From Streptomyces sp. Root1304 (GTDB lineage Bacteria > Actinomycetota > Actinomycetes > Streptomycetales > Streptomycetaceae), in assembly GCF_001426405.1 (NCBI RefSeq), contig NZ_LMEP01000004.1, positions 124,001 to 188,000 of the forward strand: 64,000 bases of DNA, in the 5' to 3' direction. Shown one piece after another: positions 1-9,219 of this stretch. A program made the translations under genes and the position numbers. Positions within the stretch are counted from its first letter, which is position 1. Every line of letters begins with the position of its first letter. The notes beneath the pieces are model-generated. The model ran no database searches. It saw only the letters and a list, made by a program, of their open reading frames with translations, and had not been told where the DNA came from.

Positions 1-816
1 GAGGACCTGGCCGTCGATCCGGCCCTGGAGGACCTGCCGGTACCGGTACCGGCCGAGGCGGCCGACCCGTACACCGTCCCGCCGCTCCCCGAACTCGTCC
101 GCCTCCTCGGCACCGCCGGGCTGACCGAGGCCGACCGCGCCGGTCTCGAACGGCCCGCCCGCGAGCTGGCCGCCGTCCTCGACCGGCTCGCCGCCACCGG
201 CCTGGTCTTCCGCACCGGCGACGCCTTCGGGCTCACCCCGCGCGGCGCGGGCGTCGTGCGCTATCTGCTGGGAGTGCGCGGGATCGCCGCACCCGACGCC
301 GACGAGGTCAGGTCGTGGCCCGCGACCGACGTGGTGGCCGCCGCCGTGGGCTGGCCCGACTGCGTCGCCGCGCGCGTGCTCGCCGACCGGCTCCACGCGC
401 GCGGAGACACCGTCGAAGCCTGGGCCGAACTGCTCGCGGCCCTCGGCACCGTCCACGCCGGCACGTCCGACGCGGCCGCCACCCGGGGCCTCCTCGCCGT
501 CCTGGACACCGGATCCGCGCCGCCCGAGGCCCTGCGCGGCGCCCTGCGGGACCCGGTGATCGGCGCGTACGCCCACCAGGCCCTGCGGGCACGGGGCGAG
601 CCCTCCGACCTGATCCAGGTACGCACCTCGGCGCGGGCGCTGTTCGTGCTCGACGCGCTGCCCGCCAAGAAGGGGCCGCTGGAGTCCCGCCGTACCGCCT
701 TCGACACGGCGGCCGCCGCCTGGCCGGGCGGTTCCGCCGCCCTGCTCCGGGCGATGGCCGCGGCGGACCGCCACGAGACGGAGCGGGTCCTCGGCCCGCT
801 CGGTCTCATGCTGTAG
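1..816 (+). CDS. C-terminal part of an unrecognised protein (5' end outside window)
   Basis: The frame is open from the first base, so the gene starts upstream; about 271 residues are visible, ending in GLML and TAG at 814-816. The visible part is Ala/Leu/Arg-rich and predicted helical. Around residues 36-85 the pattern 'LVRLLGTAGL...LAAVLDRLAATGLVFRTGDAFGLTPRG' resembles a winged-helix-like segment, and the rest looks like helical-repeat sequence. There is no signal peptide or membrane segment in the visible part. I do not recognise the family. It converges with the SGNH hydrolase gene 40 bp downstream. The reading frame is secure; the function is unknown. Confidence 0.75.
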   Translation, partial: EDLAVDPALEDLPVPVPAEAADPYTVPPLPELVRLLGTAGLTEADRAGLERPARELAAVLDRLAATGLVFRTGDAFGLTPRGAGVVRYLLGVRGIAAPDADEVRSWPATDVVAAAVGWPDCVAARVLADRLHARGDTVEAWAELLAALGTVHAGTSDAAATRGLLAVLDTGSAPPEALRGALRDPVIGAYAHQALRARGEPSDLIQVRTSARALFVLDALPAKKGPLESRRTAFDTAAAAWPGGSAALLRAMAAADRHETERVLGPLGLML

Positions 817-856
817 CGAGCCCCGGCCCGTTCCGTCCCGTGGCGAGCGAGGTCCG

Positions 857-2002
857 TCAGCCCGCCGTCAGATACATCCCCGACGGGCCCGCCCCCGCCG
901 TGTTCCGGCAGCTCTGGTTGCCCGTCGGGCGGGCGTTGACCAGGGCCAGGCAGCGGCCCAGGGCCTGCTGGCCATAGGCGTTGGGGTGCATGGACTCCTG
1001 GACGAGGCCCTGGGTGCTCTGGCTGTCGATCCAGCGCGCCCACTCGCTCGTCGTGCCCGAGGCGGGCGCCGTCGACGTCACCTGGCGGCTCGCCTTCGCG
1101 CAGACCTCACGGCCCTGGAGCGCGTCCCGCAGGTCCAGGAACTGCACGCCCTTGGCCGTGGCGACGCCCTTCAGGCGGTTGGCGAGCTGGGGGACGAGGG
1201 AGTCGCGGGCCCAGTCGGAGTCGGCGTTCCAGAACGGGCAGCCGCCGGTGTTCGTACGGGACCAGCCGCTCTCCCCGTAGCGGTTGTCGGCGGCGCGGGG
1301 GATGGGAGAGGGGTACGACTGGAGGACGATCCGGTAGTCGGACGAGCCGTATCCGGCGCTCGCCATGACGGCCCTGATCTCGTCGACCGAGCGGCCGACG
1401 TCCGCCATCACGCCGTCGATCCTCGCGTCCACCGCGGCCTGCTGGTCGTCGTGGCAGTACGAGTACCAGACGATGTAGTCGGTCGCGCAGGTGGAGATGA
1501 CGTCCGCGAACCCGAGGTCGTTGCCGCCGATCGACAGCGCGATCAGCTTCACGTCGTTCGCCGCGGCGACCGCCGCCAGCTGGTCGGCCTGGGGGGCCTC
1601 GCCCTTGTAGGACTGGCCGCCCTGCGAGGCCCGGAAGACGTTCCGCGTGGTCGCGCCGGAACAGGCCAGGTTGACCAGCGAACCCGCGATCGGGCCGGCG
1701 CTCCTGACCTCGGCGGTGTCCGAGCGGTCGCAGCCGCCCGCGGTGGAGCCGTACACCCGGGACGGGTCGTATCCGCTGCCCGTCCAGGCGCGGTCGGTGC
1801 CGTTGCGGCTCCCGGAGTCGGTGAGGCTGTTGCCCAGCCAGCGGCCGGCCTCGCCGGAGATGTAGCTGTCGCCCATGGTGACGACGGCGGTGGGCCCGGT
1901 GCCGGGGGAGGCATGGGCGGCCGGGGCGGCGAGGGAGGCCAGCCCGGCGGCGGTACACAGTGCCAGGAGTGCGCGCAGCGCACGGTGGGGGGTCGAAGGC
2001 AT
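857..2002 (-). CDS. Secreted SGNH/GDSL-family hydrolase (esterase or lipase)
   Basis: A 381-residue secreted serine ester hydrolase. Residues 1-31 form a Sec signal peptide ending AHA. SGNH blocks are visible: block I GDSY with catalytic Ser46; the oxyanion Gly in SGATT (115-119); SIGGND with Asn161; and catalytic His339 in HPNAYGQ. Several cysteines in the mature part suggest disulfides, as in secreted Streptomyces lipases. The start is supported by GGAG (in GCAGGAGCAC) upstream of ATG. It stands alone in a 235-bp gap behind aceB, and the substrate cannot be read from sequence. I am sure of the fold and export, not of the substrate. Confidence 0.9.
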   Translation of the reverse strand: MPSTPHRALRALLALCTAAGLASLAAPAAHASPGTGPTAVVTMGDSYISGEAGRWLGNSLTDSGSRNGTDRAWTGSGYDPSRVYGSTAGGCDRSDTAEVRSAGPIAGSLVNLACSGATTRNVFRASQGGQSYKGEAPQADQLAAVAAANDVKLIALSIGGNDLGFADVISTCATDYIVWYSYCHDDQQAAVDARIDGVMADVGRSVDEIRAVMASAGYGSSDYRIVLQSYPSPIPRAADNRYGESGWSRTNTGGCPFWNADSDWARDSLVPQLANRLKGVATAKGVQFLDLRDALQGREVCAKASRQVTSTAPASGTTSEWARWIDSQSTQGLVQESMHPNAYGQQALGRCLALVNARPTGNQSCRNTAGAGPSGMYLTAG

Positions 2003-2237
2003 GGCTGTGCTCCTGCGGTACGCAGTGACGTGGGGGACAGCCGCCGGCCGGTGGCATGGCGGAATCTGTCACCCCGCGGCTTGTTACCGCTAGGTAGCTG
2101 CGTATCTCGGTTCCGTCACGTCCCCTGTGAGGCAACCGGGAACGCGACGGGGCCCCGCCCCGGTGATGTGCGTCACCTGGGACGGAGCCCTGATCAGACG
2201 GTGTGCGGCCGCTGTGCGGTCGGCCGACGGGGGTGGA

Positions 2238-3860
2238 TCAGCCGACCAGCTGCTCGTAGGCCGGCAGCGTCAGGAAGTCGGCGTAGTCCGCGTCGAGGGA
2301 GACGTGCAGCAGCAGGTCGTGCGCCTGCTGCCACTTGCCGGCCGCGAAGGCCTCCTCGCCGATCTCGGTGCGGATGGCGGCCAGCTCCTCGGCGGCGACC
2401 CTGCGGGCCAGTTCCGGGGTGGCGGACTCGCCGTTCTCGAAGACGACACCGGCGTTGATCCACTGCCAGATCTGCGAGCGCGAGATCTCGGCGGTGGCCG
2501 CATCCTCCATCAGGTTGAAGATGGCGACGGCGCCGAGGCCGCGCAGCCACGCCTCGATGTAGCGGATGCCGACCTGCACGGCGCTCACCAGGCCGTCGTA
2601 CGTGGGCTTCGCGTCCAGCGAGTCGATGGCGATGAGGTCGCCGGCCGCGACGGAGACGTCCTCGCGGAGACGGTCCTTCTGGTTCGGCTTCTCGCCGAGG
2701 ACCGCGTCGAAGGAGGCCATCGCGATCGGGACCAGGTCGGGGTGGGCGACCCAGGAACCGTCGAAGCCGTCGCCGGCCTCGCGGTCCTTGTCGGCCTTGA
2801 CCTTCTCGAAGGCGACCTTGTTGACCTCGGCGTCGCGGCGGGACGGGATGAACGCCGCCATGCCGCCGATCGCGTGCGCACCGCGCTTGTGGCAGGTGCG
2901 GACGAGGAGTTCGGTGTACGCGCGCATGAACGGGGCCGTCATCGTGACCGCGTTGCGGTCCGGCAGGACGAACTTGGCTCCGCCGTCACGGAAGTTCTTG
3001 ACGATGGAGAAGAGGTAGTCCCAGCGGCCCGCGTTCAACCCGGCGGCGTGCTCGCGGAGTTCGTAGAGGATCTCCTCCATCTCGTACGCGGCCGTGATCG
3101 TCTCGATCAGGACGGTGGCGCGGACGGTGCCCTGCGGGATGCCGACGTAGTCCTGGGCGAAGACGAAGATGTCGTTCCAGAGGCGGGCCTCCAGGTGCGA
3201 CTCCGTCTTCGGCAGGTAGAAGTACGGGCCCTTGCCGAGGTCGATCAGACGCTGGGCGTTGTGGAAGAAGTACAGGCCGAAGTCGACCAGGGCTCCCGGC
3301 ACCGGGCGGCCGTCGAAGGCGAGGTGACGCTCCTCCAGGTGCCAGCCGCGCGGCCGCATGACGACCGTGGCCAGCTCGCCGGCCGGCTTGAGGGCGTACG
3401 ACTTGCCCGAGCGCGGGTCCGTGAAGTCGATCTTCCGGGCGTACGCGTCGATCAGGTTGAGCTGGCCCAGGACCACGTTCTCCCAGGTCGGCGCCGAGGC
3501 GTCCTCGAAGTCGGCGAGCCAGACCCTCGCGCCGGAGTTGAGCGCGTTGATCGTCATCTTGCGGTCGGTCGGGCCGGTGATCTCGACGCGGCGGTCGTTC
3601 AGCGCCGCCGGGGCGGGCGCGACCTTCCAGGAGTCGTCGGCGCGGATCGCCGCGGTCTCCGGCAGGAAGTCCAGGGTGGACGTACGGGCGATCTCGGCGC
3701 GACGCTCCGCTCGGCGGGCGAGGAGCTCGTCCCTGCGCGGGGTGAACCGCCGGTGCAGTTCGGCGACGAAGGCCAGGGCGGCCTCGGTGAGCACCTCTTC
3801 CTGACGCGGCAGGGGCTCGGCATCGACGACGGCCAGGGGGGACGGCGCTGGTGCGGACAT
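2238..3860 (-). CDS. aceB: Malate synthase A
   Basis: Condenses glyoxylate with acetyl-CoA to malate in the cytoplasm. At 540 residues it has the length of the compact isoform A (about 530), not isoform G (about 720). Family landmarks are the segment [19 protein letters not shown] near 104-122, [12 protein letters not shown] near 169-180, and [12 protein letters not shown] with catalytic-base Asp453. GGAAG lies about 9 nt before the ATG. No isocitrate lyase is nearby; instead the allantoin genes 9 kb away supply glyoxylate, and a palindrome matching the one before allB sits upstream at 4006-4020. I recall AllR controlling aceB in S. coelicolor. Regulation here is inferred from the shared site. 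Confidence 0.96.
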   Translation of the reverse strand: MSAPAPSPLAVVDAEPLPRQEEVLTEAALAFVAELHRRFTPRRDELLARRAERRAEIARTSTLDFLPETAAIRADDSWKVAPAPAALNDRRVEITGPTDRKMTINALNSGARVWLADFEDASAPTWENVVLGQLNLIDAYARKIDFTDPRSGKSYALKPAGELATVVMRPRGWHLEERHLAFDGRPVPGALVDFGLYFFHNAQRLIDLGKGPYFYLPKTESHLEARLWNDIFVFAQDYVGIPQGTVRATVLIETITAAYEMEEILYELREHAAGLNAGRWDYLFSIVKNFRDGGAKFVLPDRNAVTMTAPFMRAYTELLVRTCHKRGAHAIGGMAAFIPSRRDAEVNKVAFEKVKADKDREAGDGFDGSWVAHPDLVPIAMASFDAVLGEKPNQKDRLREDVSVAAGDLIAIDSLDAKPTYDGLVSAVQVGIRYIEAWLRGLGAVAIFNLMEDAATAEISRSQIWQWINAGVVFENGESATPELARRVAAEELAAIRTEIGEEAFAAGKWQQAHDLLLHVSLDADYADFLTLPAYEQLVG

Positions 3861-3966
3861 GAACTGTCACTTCCTTCAGCGGACTTCACGGGCGGTGCCA
3901 GGCGGCCGCCGGGCGTCACGGAACGGCACGGAGTGCCGCAGGCGCCGAGATACGGCCGCGAGCGCC

Positions 3967-4020
3967 TTCTGAAACAGCAGGCGCTTCTGAACAGTGGATA
4001 CTAGTTTCCTCATGGTGGAA
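3967..4020 (-). promoter_or_regulatory. Candidate AllR operator and repeat region upstream of aceB
   Basis: The 317-bp gap 3861-4177 holds no gene. TTCCTCATGGTGGAA at 4006-4020 has the layout TTCC-N7-GGAA and matches the perfect palindrome at 12734-12748 before allB. Two direct copies of the 7-bp palindrome TTCTGAA lie at 3967-3973 and 3985-3991, 18 bp apart. The local AT content is high for this genome, as expected of a promoter. The rest, including a 14-bp tandem repeat (GCTCGGGCCGCCTT at 4138-4151 and a near copy at 4152-4165), is the region downstream-to-upstream of the nucleotidyltransferase gene. Binding by AllR is inferred. Confidence 0.55.
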
Positions 4021-4177
4021 GTTCAATGGTTTGTTGATGTCGAGATTCTCCGGATCGACAGACCATGGCGCTGGGTGCCAGAACGTTCACTCCGGGTGCG
4101 CCGGATCCGGGGCGGGGTGCCTCGCTCCGGTCGCGTCGCTCGGGCCGCCTTGCTCGGGCCGCCTCGCTTCGGTCGGA

Positions 4178-4804
4178 TCACTCCAGACGGTCCAGGTCCG
4201 CCTCCGTGTCGATGTCGTAGGGCTCGGCCACATCCGAACAGTCCACCGGAGTGATCGCATCCCGGTGCGCCGCCAGATAGTCCCGCGCGCCCCGGTCTCC
4301 CACCGCGAGCTCCGCGATCCCCGCCCAGTGCGCGGCCCCGAACAGCACCGGATGGCCCCGGCTGCCGTCGTACGAGGCCGCCGCCAGCGATTCCCTCGAC
4401 GTGTACGCCGCCCGGACCCGCGCCACCGCCTCCGCGCCGATCCCCGGCTGGTCCACCAGGGACACCAGCGCCGCGTCCACCCCCCGCGGGTCCGCGGCCA
4501 GCGACGCCAGCCCCGCCCGCAGCGACGAACCCATCCCCTCGGCCCACTCGGGGTTGTCGACCAGCACGCACCCGGGCAGCTCGGCCCGCTCCCGGACCGC
4601 TTCCGCCGAAGCCCCCAGGACCACGTGCACCACCTCGCAGCCGGCCGCCCGCAGCACCCCCACGGCGTGCTCGACGAGCGGGCGGCCGCGGTGGGGAAGG
4701 AGGGCCTTCGGGCGCCCCCCGAGGCGCCGTCCGCCCCCTGCGGCGAGCAGCAGCCCCGCGACGACGGGCGATCGGACGGGTGTTCGGTCATGCGTGGTTG
4801 TCAT
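4178..4804 (-). CDS. MobA/MocA-like NTP transferase (putative molybdenum-cofactor cytidylyltransferase type)
   Basis: A 208-residue protein of the GT-A-like nucleotidyltransferase fold. The N-terminal nucleotide-binding loop GLLLAAGGGRRLGGRPKALL lies near residues 16-35, and the C-terminal DIDTEADLDRLE is typical of the MocA/CoxI-type branch that charges molybdopterin with CTP. Loop residues NPEWAEGMGSSL and SLVDQPG in the middle also match this branch. Such genes often accompany xanthine dehydrogenase, which would fit the purine/allantoin genes nearby, but no molybdoenzyme is encoded in the window. Another NMP-sugar transfer is possible. The family call is firm; the cofactor role is inferred. 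Confidence 0.75.
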   Translation of the reverse strand: MTTTHDRTPVRSPVVAGLLLAAGGGRRLGGRPKALLPHRGRPLVEHAVGVLRAAGCEVVHVVLGASAEAVRERAELPGCVLVDNPEWAEGMGSSLRAGLASLAADPRGVDAALVSLVDQPGIGAEAVARVRAAYTSRESLAAASYDGSRGHPVLFGAAHWAGIAELAVGDRGARDYLAAHRDAITPVDCSDVAEPYDIDTEADLDRLE

Positions 4805-4821
4805 GAGGACTGCTTACCTCA

Positions 4822-4847
4822 TCAGGCGGAATGACACGCTCGCCTGA
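4822..4847. promoter_or_regulatory. Inverted repeat upstream of the MocA-like gene
   Basis: TCAGGCG (4822-4828) and CGCCTGA (4841-4847) form a perfect 7-bp inverted repeat with a 12-nt spacer, 18 bp before the start codon of the leftward gene at 4804. It could be an operator or an RNA hairpin in the leader; no uridine run follows. Confidence 0.3.
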
Positions 4848-4990
4848 ATCACCCCTGCGGAGGGTGGCGCGCCGGGGCGGCGAAGGAGTTAACTGACCGC
4901 GACTCACGGCGCCCGACCACCGCCAGGCGGTCGGCTCGGAGTGTTCGGAGTGTGGAGTTCTGCGCACAGTGTCGTGCGAGGGGGAGAACC

Positions 4991-5317
4991 ATGTTGCGAA
5001 GCGTGGGGCAGAGGCGAGTGACCGGCGAGGGCGTGGACCCCAGAGTGGCCGAACTGCGGTCCGCCGTGTCCCGGCTCCGCAGGGAACTGGCCGCCCACCG
5101 CGTCGAGTTCGCCGACCGGGGCATCGCCGAGGACGAACTCGCCGCCCTGGACGCTATGGCGCTCAGCGGCGCCCCCGAGGTACGGCGGCTGCGCCGCTCC
5201 CTGCTGCTCGTCGCGGGCTCCGTCGGCTCGGTCAGCGCCCTCGCGGCGGGGCTGGCGGGGGTGCGCAGGGCGGTCGAACTCTTCGGACCGCCGCCGGAGC
5301 GGGGGAGCGGGGTCTGA
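4991..5317 (+). CDS. Small conserved Streptomyces protein (resembles DUF5955)
   Basis: A 108-residue protein. I place the start at ATG 4991 because GAGGGGGAGAACC ends directly before it; an upstream in-frame ATG at 4952 has no such site. Residues about 10-70 are charged and helical (VAELRSAVSRLRRELAAHRV), followed by a hydrophobic, Gly/Ala-rich stretch (LLLVAGSVGSVSALAAGLAGV) that may be a membrane-associated helix. From memory the sequence matches small Streptomyces proteins labelled DUF5955, of unknown function. It converges with the response regulator at 5410. Confidence 0.7.
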   Translation: MLRSVGQRRVTGEGVDPRVAELRSAVSRLRRELAAHRVEFADRGIAEDELAALDAMALSGAPEVRRLRRSLLLVAGSVGSVSALAAGLAGVRRAVELFGPPPERGSGV

Positions 5318-5356
5318 GGCCCTGAGGCCCTGAGCCCCTCGCTCCGGTGACGAGCC

Positions 5357-5404
5357 CGTGGCCGGCCCGGTGCCGAGTCCCGTGACCGGCCCGGTGCCGA
5401 CTCC
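5357..5404. repeat. 24-bp tandem duplication between convergent genes
   Basis: Two adjacent 24-bp copies, 5357-5380 and 5381-5404, share the core CCGGCCCGGTGCCGA and differ at two positions. They fill the 92-bp gap between two convergent stop codons. No function is suggested; slipped-strand duplication is the simplest explanation. Confidence 0.7.
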
Positions 5405-5409
5405 GGTCC

Positions 5410-6036
5410 CTACCGCCTGATCAGCCGCCGTGCCGTCGCCGCCGCCACCGCCGCCGTCCGCGAGTCCACGCCCAGCTTCGCGAAGATGTGCACCAGATGC
5501 GACTTCACCGTCGCCTGGCTCAGGAACAGCGCCTTGCTGATCTGCTGGTTCGACAGACCCTCGCCCACCAGCTGGAGCACCTCCAGCTCCCGCTTGGTCA
5601 GCGCCTCCGCCGGGGTCCGCATCCGGTCCATCAGCCGGTGCGCCACCGCCGGGGCGAGCGCCGACTGCCCGGCCGCCGCCGTCCGGACCGCCGCCGCCAG
5701 CTCCTCCGGCGGCGCGTCCTTCAGCAGGTAGCCCGAGGCCCCCGCCTCCACCGCCGCCAGGATGTCCGCGTCCGTGTCGTACGTGGTGAGGACCAGGACC
5801 TTCGGCCCGCCCGGGACCGCCGTGATCGCCGCCGTGGCCTCCGAGCCGTGCATCCCCGTGCCGAACTGCAGGTCCATCAGGACCACGTCCACGCCCTCGG
5901 CCGCCGCCAGCTCCACCGCGCGCTCGGCGGTGGCCGCCTCGGCGACGACGGCGAAGTCCGGTTCCGTGTCGAGGACCGCGCGCAGGCCGGCCCGGACGAC
6001 CGGGTGGTCGTCGGCGAGGAGGAGGCGGATGGTCAT
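5410..6036 (-). CDS. NarL/LuxR-family response regulator
   Basis: A 208-residue DNA-binding response regulator. The receiver domain (about 1-120) has the acidic pair DD at 9-10, phospho-acceptor Asp55 in VVLMDLQF and a conserved Lys in GYLLKDAPPEE. A LuxR-type helix-turn-helix fills about 140-205 (LTKRELEVLQLVGEGLSNQQISKAL and a recognition helix ATVKSHL). It is 3 bp downstream of its histidine kinase, so they form one operon. The divergent ABC exporter at 7340 is the obvious target, an arrangement common for Streptomyces exporters; direct control is inferred. Confidence 0.93.
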   Translation of the reverse strand: MTIRLLLADDHPVVRAGLRAVLDTEPDFAVVAEAATAERAVELAAAEGVDVVLMDLQFGTGMHGSEATAAITAVPGGPKVLVLTTYDTDADILAAVEAGASGYLLKDAPPEELAAAVRTAAAGQSALAPAVAHRLMDRMRTPAEALTKRELEVLQLVGEGLSNQQISKALFLSQATVKSHLVHIFAKLGVDSRTAAVAAATARRLIRR

Positions 6037-6039
6037 GCT

Positions 6040-7227
6040 TCAGACTCCAGCGGGAAGAGGGAGGGAGACGGCGACGGCCGTGCCCTGGCCGGGCGCGGAC
6101 TCGACGGTGAACGTGCCGCCCAGCGACTCCGCGCGCACGCGCATCGCCGGAAGCCCGAAACCGCCGTCGGAGGAGGGGCGTACGGCACCCGGATCGAAGC
6201 CCGCGCCGTCGTCGACGACGTCCAGCGTCACCGAGGCGTCCATGAACGAGAGGGTGATCTCGGCGCGCGAGGCGGTCGCGTGCCGCACCGTGTTCGCGAG
6301 CGCCGACTGCGCGATCCGCAGCAGCGCCACCTCGTACGGCGTCGGCAGCTCGGCCGGCGTACCGCTGACCGAGAACCGCACGCGCGGCCCGGCCCCGTAC
6401 GCCCCCGCCGCCGCACCCCCGCCGGAACCCGGTTCGCACAGGCGCTCCAGGGCCGCCGCCAGCGAGCCGTGTTCCAGGTCCGGCGGCGACAGGGCGCGGA
6501 CGAAGCGCCTCGCCTCCGCCAGGTTGTCCTGCGCCGCCTGCCGGGCCCGGTCGATGTGCCCCGCCGCCGGGGAGTCCGCCGGCAGCGCCCGCTCCGCGGC
6601 CCGCAGCAGCAGCTGGATCGAGGACAGACCCTGCGCGAGGGTGTCGTGGATCTCGCGGGCGAGGCGCTCCCGCTCGGCCAGCGTCCCCGCGTGCCGCTCC
6701 GCCGAGGCCAGCTCCGCCCGCGTCGTGATCAGCTCCTCGATGAGCTGCCGCCGCCGCTCGCTCTCCCGGTACAGGGCCTGGTAGCCGAGGACCGTCGCCA
6801 CCGCGACCGCCGCGCCGAGCAGCGGACCGATGAAGACGCCCGGATTGAGCGGCGCGCCGTGCCCCACGTACGAGAGGATCGCCGCGCCCGCCGTCAGCGC
6901 GACCACCGGCAGCGACCAGCGGGTGGGCAGCAGGTGCAGTTGGAGGAAGTACAGCGGGAACGCCAGCCAGAGCGCCTCCGGCGTCAGCCACAGCAGCACC
7001 AGCCACGACAGCCCCAGGACCCCCAGCCACACGGCGGCGGCCCGCTGTGAGCCGCGCACGGAAGGGAGGTACGAGCCGGCCGCGTAGACGACGCCCATGA
7101 CCACCGCCGCCACCGTCCCGGCGGCCGAGTGCGCGCGGACCGCCGCCAGCACCAGCAGGCCCGCCATCAGCAGGTGCAGACAGAGGCGCAGCGCGCGGAG
7201 GGCAGGGGTGAGGGAACGTGGATCCAT
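6040..7227 (-). CDS. Sensor histidine kinase (NarX/DesK type)
   Basis: A 395-residue membrane kinase. Several hydrophobic helices occupy about residues 10-150, followed by a coiled dimerisation segment and the HisKA_3 H-box REIHDTLAQGLSSIQ with phospho-acceptor His194. The C-terminal HATPase_c domain has N-box residues in LANTVRHATA, and G-boxes in DDGAGFDPG and GGFGLPAMR. No extracytoplasmic sensing domain is evident, so it probably senses within the membrane. It is the first gene of the operon with the regulator at 5410. A TAGGCT -10 hexamer lies at 7237-7242 on the coding strand, 9 nt before the ATG. Confidence 0.93.
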   Translation of the reverse strand: MDPRSLTPALRALRLCLHLLMAGLLVLAAVRAHSAAGTVAAVVMGVVYAAGSYLPSVRGSQRAAAVWLGVLGLSWLVLLWLTPEALWLAFPLYFLQLHLLPTRWSLPVVALTAGAAILSYVGHGAPLNPGVFIGPLLGAAVAVATVLGYQALYRESERRRQLIEELITTRAELASAERHAGTLAERERLAREIHDTLAQGLSSIQLLLRAAERALPADSPAAGHIDRARQAAQDNLAEARRFVRALSPPDLEHGSLAAALERLCEPGSGGGAAAGAYGAGPRVRFSVSGTPAELPTPYEVALLRIAQSALANTVRHATASRAEITLSFMDASVTLDVVDDGAGFDPGAVRPSSDGGFGLPAMRVRAESLGGTFTVESAPGQGTAVAVSLPLPAGV

Positions 7228-7236
7228 GGTCCCACC

Positions 7237-7280
7237 AGCCTAGGCGGGGGGAGACAATCCGGACTCAACCGAAAGTTTGA
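7237..7280. promoter_or_regulatory. Divergent promoter region between kinase and ABC exporter
   Basis: On the minus strand TAGGCT (7242-7237) is a typical Streptomyces -10 before the kinase. TCAA (7265-7268) and TTGA (7277-7280) form an N8-spaced inverted repeat between the two divergent genes and could bind the response regulator. The match is short, so this is tentative. Confidence 0.35.
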
Positions 7281-7339
7281 TTGCGGAGCCATCCGTGGCG
7301 CGATGCCCGAGGGGCACCCCGGGGGCCAACCTGGTCAGC

Positions 7340-8416
7340 ATGTTCGTGGCATGGAGAGACCTCAGATTCGCCAAGGGGCGGTTCACCCTCATGGGCACCG
7401 TGATCGTGCTGATCACGCTGCTCGTCGGGTTGCTGTCAGGGCTGACCGCCGGGCTCGCGCGGGAGAACATCTCCGCGATCACCGGCCTGTCCGCCGACCG
7501 GCTGGCCTTCGCCGCGCCGCCGTCGGGACAGTCGGTCTCCTTCACCAACTCGACGGTGACGGAGAAGCAGTGGCAGGCGTGGGCGGACCGGCCGGGCGTG
7601 ACCGGGGCGGAGCCGCTCGGCATCCGTACGCTCAACGGCGCCGCCGGGGACCGTACCGCCGCCGTCTCCGCCTTCGGCTCGGAGCCGGACGCCGGGCTCG
7701 CGCCCGCCGCCGTCGGCCCCGGCAAGGCCGTCCTCTCGGAGTCCGCGGCCGAGGAACTGGGCCTCGCGCCCGGCGACGCCGTCCGCCTGGGCTCCGTGGA
7801 CCTCACCGTCTCGGCGGTCTCCGGCGACGCCTCGTACAGCCACACCCCGGTCGTGTGGACCTCCCTCGACGACTGGCAGAAGCTCGGCCACAACGGCACG
7901 GGCCCGGGGGAGCAGGCCACCGTCATCGCGCTGAGCGGCGACGGCGTCGACTGGGCCGCCGGCGACAAGGCGACCGGCACCGAGGCGCGGACCGTCGACG
8001 GCGCCCTCACCGCCATAGGGTCCTACCAGGCCGAGAACGGCTCCCTCCAGCTGATGCGCGGCTTCCTCTTCGCCATCTCCGCGCTCGTCATAGGGGCCTT
8101 CTTCACCGTCTGGACCATCCAGCGCAGCGGCGACGTCGCCGTCCTCAAGGCGCTCGGCGCCTCCACCCCGTACCTCCTCAAGGACGCCCTCGGTCAGGCC
8201 GTCCTCATGCTCACCGCGGGCACGCTGTTCGGCACGGCGCTCGCCGTCGGCATCGGCGCGCTGGTCAGCGGCGGGAACGTGCCCTTCGTCCTCGACCCGC
8301 TCACCGTCCTCGGGCCCGCCGCCGTGATCGTCGTCCTCGGTGTCCTCGGCGCCGCCCTGTCCATCCGGCGGATCACCGCCGTCGACCCCCTGACCGCCCT
8401 CGGAAGTGCCCGATGA
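7340..8416 (+). CDS. FtsX/MacB-type ABC transporter permease
   Basis: A 358-residue ABC permease. I start it at ATG 7340 (MFVAWRDLRFAKGRF), because the frame upstream lacks a good start and family members begin with this cytosolic segment. Topology is that of FtsX/MacB proteins: one membrane helix (about 20-40), a large extracytoplasmic domain (about 45-255), then three helices (LFAISALVIGAFFTVW; AVLMLTAGTLFGTALAVGIG; LTVLGPAAVIVVLGVLGAALSI). The ending RRITAVDPLTALG is characteristic of the family. It pairs with the ATPase at 8475 and is divergent from a two-component system, which suggests an envelope-stress or peptide-efflux role (inferred). Confidence 0.92.
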   Translation: MFVAWRDLRFAKGRFTLMGTVIVLITLLVGLLSGLTAGLARENISAITGLSADRLAFAAPPSGQSVSFTNSTVTEKQWQAWADRPGVTGAEPLGIRTLNGAAGDRTAAVSAFGSEPDAGLAPAAVGPGKAVLSESAAEELGLAPGDAVRLGSVDLTVSAVSGDASYSHTPVVWTSLDDWQKLGHNGTGPGEQATVIALSGDGVDWAAGDKATGTEARTVDGALTAIGSYQAENGSLQLMRGFLFAISALVIGAFFTVWTIQRSGDVAVLKALGASTPYLLKDALGQAVLMLTAGTLFGTALAVGIGALVSGGNVPFVLDPLTVLGPAAVIVVLGVLGAALSIRRITAVDPLTALGSAR

Positions 8417-8474
8417 GCGTCGGCCTCCGTCCCCTCTCCCTCTCCGTCCCCCTCTCCATCCCCCGGAGCACCCG

Positions 8475-9155
8475 ATGAGCCTCGTCCTCGACGCCGTCAC
8501 CCTCACCTACCCCGACGGGGACGGCCGGCTGACCGCGCTCGACGCCGTCTCCCTCGACGTGCCCGCCGGTACGCTCACCGCCGTCGTCGGCCCCTCCGGC
8601 TCCGGCAAGTCCAGCCTCCTCGCGGTCGCCGCCACCCTGGTGACCCCGGACGAGGGGCGGGTCGTCGTCGGCGGTACGGACACCGGGCCGCTCACCCCCG
8701 CCGCCAAGGCGGAGCTGCGGCGCGAGCACATCGGGATCGTCTTCCAGCAGCCCAACCTGCTGCCCTCGCTGAGCGCGGCGGAGCAGCTCCAGGTGATGGC
8801 CCACCTGTCCGGGCGCCAGCCGAAGGCGGTACGGGGCCGGGCCATGGACCTCCTCGACGCGGTGGGCCTCGCCGACCAGGCCCACCGGCGGCCGCACCAG
8901 CTGTCGGGCGGCCAGCGGCAGCGCGTGAACATCGCGCGGGCGCTGATGAACGAGCCCTCGCTGCTCCTGGTCGACGAGCCGACGAGCGCCCTGGACCACG
9001 AGCGGGGGGCAGCGGTCATGGACCTCCTGGCCACGCTGACCACCGAGCGGGGCACGGCGACGGTCCTGGTCACCCACGACCGCACCCACCTGGCCCGCAC
9101 GGACCGCACGGTGACGGTCCAGGACGGCCGTCTGACGGATTCGGTGCGGGCCTGA
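8475..9155 (+). CDS. ABC transporter ATP-binding protein (MacB/LolD type)
   Basis: A 226-residue ATPase for the adjacent FtsX-type permease. Walker A is GPSGSGKSS near residue 38, the Q-loop is in IVFQQPNLLP, the signature is LSGGQRQR, and Walker B is [12 protein letters not shown] followed by the H-loop VTHDR. The start is ATG 8475, preceded by CCGGAG at suitable spacing; an in-frame ATG at 8406 overlaps the permease and adds a low-complexity Pro/Leu stretch. The two genes form an operon that ends before a convergent gene at 9648. Confidence 0.93.
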   Translation: MSLVLDAVTLTYPDGDGRLTALDAVSLDVPAGTLTAVVGPSGSGKSSLLAVAATLVTPDEGRVVVGGTDTGPLTPAAKAELRREHIGIVFQQPNLLPSLSAAEQLQVMAHLSGRQPKAVRGRAMDLLDAVGLADQAHRRPHQLSGGQRQRVNIARALMNEPSLLLVDEPTSALDHERGAAVMDLLATLTTERGTATVLVTHDRTHLARTDRTVTVQDGRLTDSVRA

Positions 9156-9219
9156 GCGTGGGAGGAGACGGGCTCCGGGCGATGTCCCGTCCGGAGCGTC
9201 GCGCGGCCCGGCGGGCCGT

